This document shows, one piece after another, positions 7,136-12,781 of a DNA stretch of 12,781 bases. Every line of letters begins with the position of its first letter. Position 1 is the stretch's first letter. Below the pieces are notes generated by a model. It did not search any database and was not told where the DNA came from. It was given only the letters and a program-made list of their open reading frames with translations. Source of the stretch: Myxococcaceae bacterium (lineage in GTDB: Bacteria; Myxococcota; Myxococcia; Myxococcales; Myxococcaceae); assembly GCA_018262385.1 (NCBI GenBank), contig JAGSPQ010000012.1, forward strand, positions 1 to 12,781. The letters run 5' to 3'. A program made the translations under genes and the position numbers.

Positions 7136-8896
7136 TTACCGCTGTGCGTAGTTCTGCCGGTACTCGGCCAGGCCCGGACCCCACGCGCCCTCGCCGTCGG
7201 TGAGCGCGAACTTGTCCCACGCGCCCCACTCGCCCGACTGCAGCCCCTTCTCGTCGTAGAGCAGCCAGAGGCAGTTGGTGAGGTTCCGGTTTCCCTGCAG
7301 CTGGGCCATCCCCTCGTGCATCTGGGCCTGGACCAGCTCGGGGTTGTTGCGGAACGCGTTCGGCTCGGAGCCGCCCTCGGTCGACAGGCTCTTCGCTGAG
7401 TAGCCGAGGATGTTCTTCACCTGCGCCTCGTACCAACTGCCGGTGGCCGGGCCCCAGCCGAGCTGGCCGCGCGCGGTGCTGCCCATCTGCGACGGGCCGT
7501 CGGTGCCGGGCTGACCCATCGTGTAGGTGTGGGTCGGGATCCAGTCGCACAGCTTGACCCCGTTGGCCTGCTCGATTCCGTGGATCGCCCGCAGCAGCGC
7601 CGGGAAATAGGTCTGCGGCGCGTGGGTGCCGGTGCCGTCGGAGTCGGGCGAGCCGCAGCCCATCGGAGGGATGCCGAGCTTCACCGAGTCGCCCACCGCC
7701 TGGCGAATCACCAGCAGCGCCTGCGCCTGCCGCATCGCCGAGCGCTGCAGGTACTCGTCGCGGGGCACGCCGCGCGCGAGCAGGTTGCCCTCGAGGTTCG
7801 GCTCGTTGCCGACCTGCACCAGCTTCACTCCCATTCCCGCCAGCTGCTTCGCGCAGGACGCCATGTTCTGGAGGTCCTGGTCGCTCCACTGGTCGGGCGG
7901 CGTGCTGTTGTACATCCGCACCACCGGGGTGATGCCGTTCTCCTGCAGCTTGCGGATCAGGTTGGCGTTCGCCGCCGGGTTCGTCGGGTCCACCAGCAGG
8001 GTGCAGTAGCCGGCGCCCATCGCCTTCATCTGGTCGATGATCCGCTGCGCGCGGCCCATGTCGTTGTCGTACTGGTCGCTGCGCCAGTGCACCCCCAGCC
8101 GGCCGTTCACGCTCGCGCCGGGAGCCACCTGGTACGGCGCGTAAACCGAGCCGGCCGCCGCCGGGCCCGCGGGCGCGGTCGGATCCACCGGAGCCGGCCC
8201 GCTGGGTGCCGGAGCAGGGGCGGGGGCGGGGCCAGGAGCCGGCGCAGGGGCAGGCGCGCCGTTCACCGTCACCTTCGTCCCCTCGGTGGGAGACCAGCTC
8301 ATCGCGCCGCGCTCGAAGTGCTGCACCACCACCCCGTTCTCCAGGTGCTCGTCGTCGATCGGAGCGCCCAGCGCCTTGTGGTTCTCGCCGGCGAGGTAGT
8401 GCTTGTAGAAGTCGTTGCGGACCAGGTGCGCGCCGGCCGGGCCGTCGACCACCATGCAGCGCCCCTCGGTGTCGCGCCCGCCCGCGAAGTCCTGCACCTT
8501 CAGGCCGTCCCAGTCGTGCACCGCCGTGCCGCCGCCGTTGTCCACCGGCTGGCCGAGCTCGCGGCGCGAGGCGACCGACGCGATCGCCGCCGCGCTCGCC
8601 GCCGAGACGGTCGAAGGTGCGGGCGGAGCCGCCGGCGGCACCACCGCCAGCGGAGGAGCGGGCGTGAAGCTGTCTCCCGGCAGGTGGATCACCTGCCCGA
8701 CGCGGATCAGGTTGGGGTTCTTGATCTGCGGGTTCGCCTCGAGCAGCTCGCGCAGCGAGAGCTGATTGCGCGCGGCGATCGCGCTCAAGCTGTCGCCGGA
8801 CTTCACCACGTAACCGCCGGCCGGCGTCTCGGCGCGGGCAGCGGTGCGGATCGGGGGCGGCGGAGGGGGACGAACGGCGACGCGCGCGACAGCCAT
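7136..8896 (-). CDS. LysM - LGFP-like - Pro/Ala linker - clan GH-A glycosidase-like protein
   Basis: 586 residues with a modular build. Residues 1-27 are Pro/Ala/Arg-rich with a run of six prolines (10-15) and no recognisable signal peptide. Residues 29-73 are a LysM peptidoglycan-binding domain (YVVKSGDSLSAIAARN to VGQVIHLP). Residues 113-210 look like LGFP-type repeats (LGQPVDN..., then LGAPIDDEH...FERGAMSWSP), also linked to cell-wall attachment. Residues 214-247 are a Pro/Ala linker. Residues 250-586 resemble a clan GH-A glycosidase barrel: QVGNEPN with Glu365 as candidate acid/base, HTY at 455-457, and STEGG with Glu507 as candidate nucleophile. A role in cell-wall or polysaccharide remodelling is inferred; the glycan substrate is unknown. 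The ATG at 8896 has Shine-Dalgarno GGAG (8904-8907) 7 nt away. Missing secretion signal is odd for such domains: either another export route is used or the N-terminus differs. Likely first gene of the HHE/cytochrome block. Confidence 0.85.
   Translation of the reverse strand: MAVARVAVRPPPPPPIRTAARAETPAGGYVVKSGDSLSAIAARNQLSLRELLEANPQIKNPNLIRVGQVIHLPGDSFTPAPPLAVVPPAAPPAPSTVSAASAAAIASVASRRELGQPVDNGGGTAVHDWDGLKVQDFAGGRDTEGRCMVVDGPAGAHLVRNDFYKHYLAGENHKALGAPIDDEHLENGVVVQHFERGAMSWSPTEGTKVTVNGAPAPAPAPGPAPAPAPAPSGPAPVDPTAPAGPAAAGSVYAPYQVAPGASVNGRLGVHWRSDQYDNDMGRAQRIIDQMKAMGAGYCTLLVDPTNPAANANLIRKLQENGITPVVRMYNSTPPDQWSDQDLQNMASCAKQLAGMGVKLVQVGNEPNLEGNLLARGVPRDEYLQRSAMRQAQALLVIRQAVGDSVKLGIPPMGCGSPDSDGTGTHAPQTYFPALLRAIHGIEQANGVKLCDWIPTHTYTMGQPGTDGPSQMGSTARGQLGWGPATGSWYEAQVKNILGYSAKSLSTEGGSEPNAFRNNPELVQAQMHEGMAQLQGNRNLTNCLWLLYDEKGLQSGEWGAWDKFALTDGEGAWGPGLAEYRQNYAQR
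8204..8257 (-). repeat. Pro-Ala repeat encoding the interdomain linker of the LysM protein
   Basis: Low-complexity coding repeat giving alternating Ala-Pro (residues 214-231) between the LGFP-like region and the glycosidase-like domain. Such stiff, extended linkers separate wall-binding and catalytic modules. The GC-rich repeat may vary in length between strains. Confidence 0.6.
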
Positions 8897-8903
8897 GGTG
8901 AAG

Positions 8904-8952
8904 CTCCACTTCCCCTTTGGCTGATTATCGCGAGAGAGGCACGTGAGGTCCT
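8904..8952 (-). promoter_or_regulatory. Candidate promoter and RBS of the LysM/HHE/cytochrome block
   Basis: On the minus strand GATAAT (8924-8929) matches the -10 consensus TATAAT at five of six positions and stands out in this GC-rich DNA. Seventeen bp upstream is AGGACC (8947-8952), matching -35 TTGACA at three positions. Transcription would start near 8917, giving a leader of about 20 nt that holds the Shine-Dalgarno GGAG (8904-8907). A palindromic CACGTG (8940-8945) lies between the two boxes. Predicted from sequence only. Confidence 0.42.
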
Positions 8953-9012
8953 CTTACGTTTCGCGGGAATTTCCGGCGGACTTTCGGATCCCTTTCCAGC
9001 GAATTGATCTCG

Positions 9013-9041
9013 TTGGCAGGGGGGGTGGGCTCGCGTATTGA
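9013..9041 (+). promoter_or_regulatory. Candidate promoter of the M16 protease gene, possibly leaderless
   Basis: TTGGCA (9013-9018) matches -35 TTGACA at five of six positions. Seventeen bp on is TATTGA (9036-9041), a weaker -10 match (three of six). The predicted transcription start, about 7 nt past the -10 box, falls at or beside the ATG at 9049. This would make a leaderless mRNA and fits the lack of a well-placed Shine-Dalgarno sequence. The -10 box is poor, so this is tentative. Confidence 0.25.
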
Positions 9042-9048
9042 CCCCGCC

Positions 9049-11781
9049 ATGCTGATTGCCCACCTCACCGCTGCCCTGCTGTTCGCCGCGCCGGCCCCCG
9101 CTGCCGCGCCCGCCGCTCCCAAACCCTTCACCTTCGTCACCGAGGCCGAGGGCCTGCGCGAGTACGCGCTGCCCAACGGACTGCGGGTGGTGCTCGTCCC
9201 CGACTCGAGCAAGCCCACCGTCACCGTCAACCTCACCCTCTTCGTCGGCAGCCGCCACGAGGCCGGCGGCGAAGGCGGGATGGCGCACCTGCTCGAGCAC
9301 CTGTTGTTCAAGGGCACCCCGAAGACGCCGGACGCGAAGCAGGCGATCTCGGATCACGGCGCGGACGCAAACGGGACCACCTGGTTCGACCGCACCAACT
9401 ACTACGAGTCGATGCCCGCCTCCGACGCCAACACCGAGTGGGCGATCCGGTTCGAGGCCGACCGGATGGTGAATGCGTTCATCGCGAAGAAGGATCTCGA
9501 CTCGGAGATGACGGTGGTCCGCAACGAGTTCGAGATGGGCGAGAGCGACCCCTCGAACGTCCTCAACGAGCGGGTGATGGCCGCGGCGTTCCAGTGGCAC
9601 AACTACGCGCACTCGACGATCGGCCCGAAGAGCGACATCGAGCAGGTTCCGATTGCGCGGCTGCAGTCGTTCTACAAGCGCTACTACCAGCCGGACAACG
9701 CGATGCTGGTGATCGCCGGCAAGTACGACGAGGCGAAGGTCTTCAAGTGGATCGCCGACTCGTTCGGGAAGATCCCGCGCCCGAAGGATCGCCAGTGGCC
9801 GACCTACACCATCGAGCCCGCCCAGGACGGCGAGCGCGCGGTGTTCGTGCGGCGCGCGGGCGGAGTGCCGACGCTGATGGCGGGCTGGCACGTGCCGGCC
9901 GGCACCGACCCCGAGTTCGCGGCGATCGACGTGCTCACCCAGGTGCTGGGCGACGCGCCCAGCGGCCGGCTGCACACCGCGCTGGTCGAGTCGAAGAAGG
10001 CGGCCCACGTCGGCTGCAGCAACTACCAGCTCAAGGACCCCGGCTACCTCTACTGCCAGGTCGAGCTGAAGCCGGGCGACAACGTCGACGCCGCGCGCTC
10101 GACGCTGCTGTCGATCTCCGAGGGGCTGGGCGCCAAGCCGGTCACCAGGGAGCAGACCGAGCGGGCGAAGGCCACCCTGCTCAAGCAGCTCGAGCTGGTG
10201 CTCAACTCGTCCGAGCGAATCGGCCTCATCCTCTCGGAGTGCGCCGCGATGGGCGACTGGCGGATGCTGTTCGTCCACCGCGATCGGCTCAAGGCGGTCA
10301 CCACCGAGGACGTGAACAAGGCGGCGGCGAAGTACCTGATCGCCTCCAACCGCACCCTCGGAGAGTACGTGCCCACCCCGAAGCCGGCCCGGGTCGAGAT
10401 CCCCGCCGCGGGCGACGTGGCGGCGATGCTGAAGGACTTCAAGGGCTCGGCGGCGCTGTCGGTCGGCGAGGTGTTCGACGCCTCGCCGAAGAACATCGAG
10501 GCGCGGACCTCGAAGGGCCAGCTGGCCAACGGGATGAAGTGGGCGCTGCTGCCGAAGAAGACCCGCGGCGAGACGGTGCAGGTGGCGCTGACGATTCACT
10601 ACGGCAACCTGGCTTCCCTCACCCACCAGCGCACCGCGGTGGAGCTGACGTCGAAGATGCTGACCCGGGGGACGAAGAAGCGCTCGCGCCAGGCGTTCAA
10701 GGACGCGCTCGATCGGCTCAACGCCCAGATCCACGTCCAGGCCGGCGCGCAGGGCGTGGTGGTGACGGCCGAGGTCCGCAAGGTCGCGCTGCTCGAGACG
10801 CTCGACCTGCTCGCCGAGGCGCTCACCGAGCCGGCGTTCGACAACAACGAGTTCGAGCAGCTGCGGCGCGAGTCGCTGGCTCAGCAGGAGGCGCTCAAGT
10901 CCGAGCCGACCCAGATCGGGTTCCTCGAGCTGCGGCGCGCGGTCGAGCCGTGGCCGGTGGGGCACCCGTTCGCCATCCAGACGCCGGACGAGGCGATCGC
11001 CGGGCTGACCAAGATCAAGCGCGAGGACCTGGTGGCGTTTCACTCCAGGCACTACGGGACCCAGAGCGCCGAGGTGGCGCTGGTGGGCGACTTCGACTCC
11101 GACGTGGTGAAACCGAAGCTCGAGGCGCTGCTCGGGGGCTGGAAGGCGCCCCAGCCGTTCGTGCGGATCCCCCGCCCACACAAGAGCGGCACCGGCACCA
11201 CCGTCACCCTCCCCCTGCCGGACAAGGCGAACGCGTTCTACGGAGTGGGCCTCGACTTCGCCCTCAACGACGCCGACCCCGAGTACCCGGCGATGATCAT
11301 GGCCGACTACCTGCTCGGCGGCGGCTTCATGAGCGGGCGAATCACCAAGCGGCTGCGCGAGAGCGAGGGGCTGTCGTACGGCGCGGGCACCTACCTGCGG
11401 GTCCCTCCGCTGGAGGATGCGGCGGCGATGTACGGCTACGCGATCTTCGCGCCGCAGAACCTGGAGAAGGTCGAGCGCGGAATGAACGAGGAACTGAAGA
11501 AGGCGGTCGACTCGGGCTTCACCGACAAAGAAGTGAAGGACGCCCGGCCGGGCCTGCTGCAGGCCCGCGAGCAGAGCCGCGCCGAGGACAACTCGCTGGC
11601 GATGATGCTCAGCGGGAACCTCTACCTCGGCCGCACCCTCGCGTTCGAAGAGGCCCTCGACGAGAAGCTGAAGGCGCTCACCGCGGCGCAGGTCAGCGCG
11701 GCGACGAAGAAGCACCTCAACCCCTCGAAGCTCACCGGGGTGAAGGCGGGCGACTTCAAGGCGCTGCCGGCCGCGAACTAG
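9049..11781 (+). CDS. Periplasmic zinc protease, M16 (pitrilysin/insulinase) family, two fused halves
   Basis: 910 residues from the ATG at 9049. Residues 1-24 form a signal peptide (MLIAHLTAALLFAAPAPAAA), so it should act in the periplasm or outside. The N-terminal half carries the inverted zinc motif HLLEH (His80, Glu83, His84) in GGMAHLLEHLLFKGT, and the third ligand Glu160 lies 76 residues after His84, as the M16 signature requires. The C-terminal half (about 485-900) repeats the fold without the zinc motif but has RLRESEGLSYG, with Arg770 and Tyr777 spaced as in the substrate-binding R/Y pair of active M16 enzymes. Both halves of the clamshell thus lie in one chain, as in PqqL-type proteins. 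An in-frame TTG at 9004 and GTG at 9025 would only extend the start before a clear signal peptide, so I rejected them. Substrates are probably short unfolded peptides (family knowledge). miaE follows 4 bp downstream. Confidence 0.94.
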   Translation: MLIAHLTAALLFAAPAPAAAPAAPKPFTFVTEAEGLREYALPNGLRVVLVPDSSKPTVTVNLTLFVGSRHEAGGEGGMAHLLEHLLFKGTPKTPDAKQAISDHGADANGTTWFDRTNYYESMPASDANTEWAIRFEADRMVNAFIAKKDLDSEMTVVRNEFEMGESDPSNVLNERVMAAAFQWHNYAHSTIGPKSDIEQVPIARLQSFYKRYYQPDNAMLVIAGKYDEAKVFKWIADSFGKIPRPKDRQWPTYTIEPAQDGERAVFVRRAGGVPTLMAGWHVPAGTDPEFAAIDVLTQVLGDAPSGRLHTALVESKKAAHVGCSNYQLKDPGYLYCQVELKPGDNVDAARSTLLSISEGLGAKPVTREQTERAKATLLKQLELVLNSSERIGLILSECAAMGDWRMLFVHRDRLKAVTTEDVNKAAAKYLIASNRTLGEYVPTPKPARVEIPAAGDVAAMLKDFKGSAALSVGEVFDASPKNIEARTSKGQLANGMKWALLPKKTRGETVQVALTIHYGNLASLTHQRTAVELTSKMLTRGTKKRSRQAFKDALDRLNAQIHVQAGAQGVVVTAEVRKVALLETLDLLAEALTEPAFDNNEFEQLRRESLAQQEALKSEPTQIGFLELRRAVEPWPVGHPFAIQTPDEAIAGLTKIKREDLVAFHSRHYGTQSAEVALVGDFDSDVVKPKLEALLGGWKAPQPFVRIPRPHKSGTGTTVTLPLPDKANAFYGVGLDFALNDADPEYPAMIMADYLLGGGFMSGRITKRLRESEGLSYGAGTYLRVPPLEDAAAMYGYAIFAPQNLEKVERGMNEELKKAVDSGFTDKEVKDARPGLLQAREQSRAEDNSLAMMLSGNLYLGRTLAFEEALDEKLKALTAAQVSAATKKHLNPSKLTGVKAGDFKALPAAN

Positions 11782-11785
11782 CGCC

Positions 11786-12361
11786 GTGAAGGTCACCCTC
11801 CAGTCGATCACCGATGCGCGCTGGCTCCCGCTCGCGCTCGCCCGCTTCGACGAGGTGCTCAACGATCACGCCCACTGCGAGAAGAAGGCGGCCGCCAACG
11901 CGCTGTCGCTGCTGCAGTCGTACCCCGAGGTGCCGGGGCTGCCCGCGCTGATGGCGCGGCTGGCCCGGGAAGAGAGCGCGCACCTGGCGAAGGTGCTGGC
12001 GGTGATGGATGAGCGTGGGCTTCAGCTGACCCACGACCGGGGAGATCCGTACGCGAAGGGGCTGCAGCAGCTGATGCGCAACCCGGCGAAGGAGCGGCGG
12101 CTCGATCGGTTGCTCGTCGCGGCGATCATCGAGGCGCGCAGTCATGAACGGCTGCAGCTGCTCGCCGACGGGCTCGAGGATCCCGAGCTGAAGCGGATGT
12201 ACGCCGAGCTGGCCCAGTCGGAGGACGGGCACACCGAGCTGTTCGTGCGGCTCGCCCAGCAGGTGGAGGATCCGGCCGTCGCCGCCGCGCGGCTGCAGGA
12301 GCTGTTGGTGGGCGAGGCCCGGATCGTCGCCGAGCTTCCGCTGCGCGCGGCGGTTCACTGA
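11786..12361 (+). CDS. miaE: tRNA-(ms2io6A37) hydroxylase MiaE, diiron monooxygenase
   Basis: 191 residues. MiaE uses a non-heme diiron centre and O2 to hydroxylate the isopentenyl chain of ms2i6A37 next to the anticodon of tRNAs reading U-starting codons. The ferritin-like bundle and all six iron ligands are visible: Glu32 (DHAHCEKKAA), Glu63-x2-His66 (REESAHLAKV), Glu116 (LLVAAIIEARSHERLQLLA) and Glu146-x2-His149 (QSEDGHTELF). The wording of these motifs is close to known MiaE proteins, so the assignment is strong. Length fits the short form; the Salmonella enzyme is longer. The start is GTG, 4 bp past the stop of the M16 protease gene and without a Shine-Dalgarno sequence, suggesting translation by reinitiation. 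Why a tRNA enzyme is tied to a periplasmic protease is unclear. MiaA and MiaB, which make its substrate, are not in this window. Confidence 0.93.
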   Translation: MKVTLQSITDARWLPLALARFDEVLNDHAHCEKKAAANALSLLQSYPEVPGLPALMARLAREESAHLAKVLAVMDERGLQLTHDRGDPYAKGLQQLMRNPAKERRLDRLLVAAIIEARSHERLQLLADGLEDPELKRMYAELAQSEDGHTELFVRLAQQVEDPAVAAARLQELLVGEARIVAELPLRAAVH

Positions 12362-12421
12362 GCGCGCCGGCCCTGGCCCCGCAACCTTCGCGTCGAAATG
12401 TTCGGCCCCACCCGGTTGGCA

Positions 12422-12435
12422 CCGCAAACCTGCGG
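12422..12435 (+). other. Short hairpin between miaE and the right-edge lipoprotein gene
   Basis: The 92-bp gap 12362-12453 holds a perfect 5-bp stem CCGCA/TGCGG with a 4-nt loop. It lies 61 bp after the miaE stop and 18 bp before the lipoprotein ATG. No T-run follows, so it is at best a weak terminator or leader structure. No promoter or clear Shine-Dalgarno sequence was found in the rest of the gap. Confidence 0.2.
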
Positions 12436-12453
12436 GTGCTACGCCGCGCGCCG

Positions 12454-12781
12454 ATGAAACACCTGATCCCGATCGCCGCCGCGCTGCTCTTCGCCTGCTC
12501 CCCCAGCACCGTCCCGAACGACGCGGGCGGCACCGGCGGGGGCGCCTCCGACGGCGGCACCCTCGGCGAAGACGGAGGCCCCCTGTCCGATGGCGGCGGC
12601 GGCACGGGCGGCGGCGGCAGCACGGGCGGCGGCACCGGCAGCGACGGGGGAACCCTGCCCGACGGGGGCCAAACCGACGCCGGCCCGATCGTCACCTGCG
12701 GCCCCGACTTCTCGGCCAACAGCGGCCTGTACGTCGACGCGACCGCGGGCTGGAACCTGGCCCGGGACGGTGGAATGGGCG
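12454..12781 (+). CDS. Putative surface lipoprotein with Asp-Gly-Gly linker, N-terminal part only
   Basis: The open frame starts with ATG at 12454 and leaves the window after 109 residues. It has a short type II signal peptide, MKHLIPIAAALLFAC, with lipobox LFAC and Cys15 as the lipid anchor. Ser follows at +2, which by the usual rule sends the protein to the outer membrane. Residues 20-78 are a low-complexity spacer of Asp, Gly, Thr and Ser (repeated DGG and TGGG), typical of Myxococcota lipoproteins. From about residue 80 ordered sequence begins (TCGPDFSANSGLYVDATAGW), probably the start of the functional domain, which I do not recognise. Codon use is as GC-rich as its neighbours. It lies 92 bp after miaE on the same strand with no visible ribosome-binding site, so an own promoter or a different start cannot be excluded. 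Function unknown. Confidence 0.75.
   Translation, partial: MKHLIPIAAALLFACSPSTVPNDAGGTGGGASDGGTLGEDGGPLSDGGGGTGGGGSTGGGTGSDGGTLPDGGQTDAGPIVTCGPDFSANSGLYVDATAGWNLARDGGMG

Noticed and set aside
410..7399. A plus-strand open frame of 2329 codons antisense to five genes
   Set aside because: It is opposite clear RND, adaptor, cytochrome and HHE genes. Its translation is dominated by Arg, His, Leu, Gln and Asp, the product expected from antisense of GC3-rich codons. No domain is recognisable.
8204..8257. Short periodic repeats here and in the glycine linkers as a possible CRISPR or tandem array
   Set aside because: They are in-frame codon repeats encoding Pro-Ala or Gly-rich linkers, with no spacers or dyad structure.
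4890..8909. Minus-strand open frame of 1339 codons over the LysM, HHE and cytochrome genes
   Set aside because: A frame-shifted shadow: low-complexity Arg/Gly/Ala protein; the real genes in the other frame have intact heme, HHE and LysM motifs.
9004..9048. Upstream TTG (9004) or GTG (9025) start for the M16 protease
   Set aside because: Either would place extra residues before an otherwise normal signal peptide starting at ATG 9049.
8803..11862. Minus-strand open frame of 1019 codons opposite the M16 protease
   Set aside because: Antisense to a well-supported protease with complete active-site motifs; its own translation has no recognisable domain.

Overview
The window is very GC-rich, with G/C at most third codon positions. 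It reads as chromosomal DNA of a myxobacterium-like organism (Myxococcota). The clearest hints are the two lipoproteins at the window edges, whose mature parts begin with long Gly/Ser or Asp-Gly-Gly linkers. A LysM/LGFP/glycosidase multidomain protein and a fused two-half M16 protease with a signal peptide also fit. This assignment rests on style and composition only; no rRNA, tRNA or species marker is present.

Left half (1-8896), all minus strand. Reading from 8896 leftwards: a LysM-LGFP-glycoside-hydrolase-like protein; a hemerythrin-type (HHE) protein with an added cysteine tail; a periplasmic diheme cytochrome c whose second heme domain resembles the MauG/cytochrome c peroxidase superfamily; an RND efflux adaptor (MFP); an HAE1-type RND inner-membrane pump; and a 144-aa protein with one C-terminal membrane helix. 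A new lipoprotein gene then runs off the left edge. The first three genes are separated by 24 and 12 bp and the last three by 9 and 21 bp (9 bp between adaptor and pump), so two operon-like blocks are likely. They are divided by an 87-bp gap holding a perfect 10-bp inverted repeat and a 10-bp palindrome.

Right half (8897-12781), plus strand. A divergent promoter region of about 150 bp separates the LysM gene from an M16 metalloprotease with an intact zinc site. The protease is followed after 4 bp by miaE, a tRNA hydroxylase with all diiron ligands. A second linker-rich lipoprotein then begins and runs off the right edge.

Functional reading: envelope functions dominate (tripartite efflux, cell-wall binding and glycan cleavage, periplasmic proteolysis, surface lipoproteins). 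There is a small redox element (cytosolic HHE protein plus periplasmic diheme cytochrome) and one tRNA-modification enzyme. No mobile element, CRISPR array, phage gene or RNA gene was seen. No clear-cut new system is evident. The parts least explained by known families are the LysM-LGFP-glycosidase/HHE/diheme gene trio and the tail-anchored partner of the RND pump.
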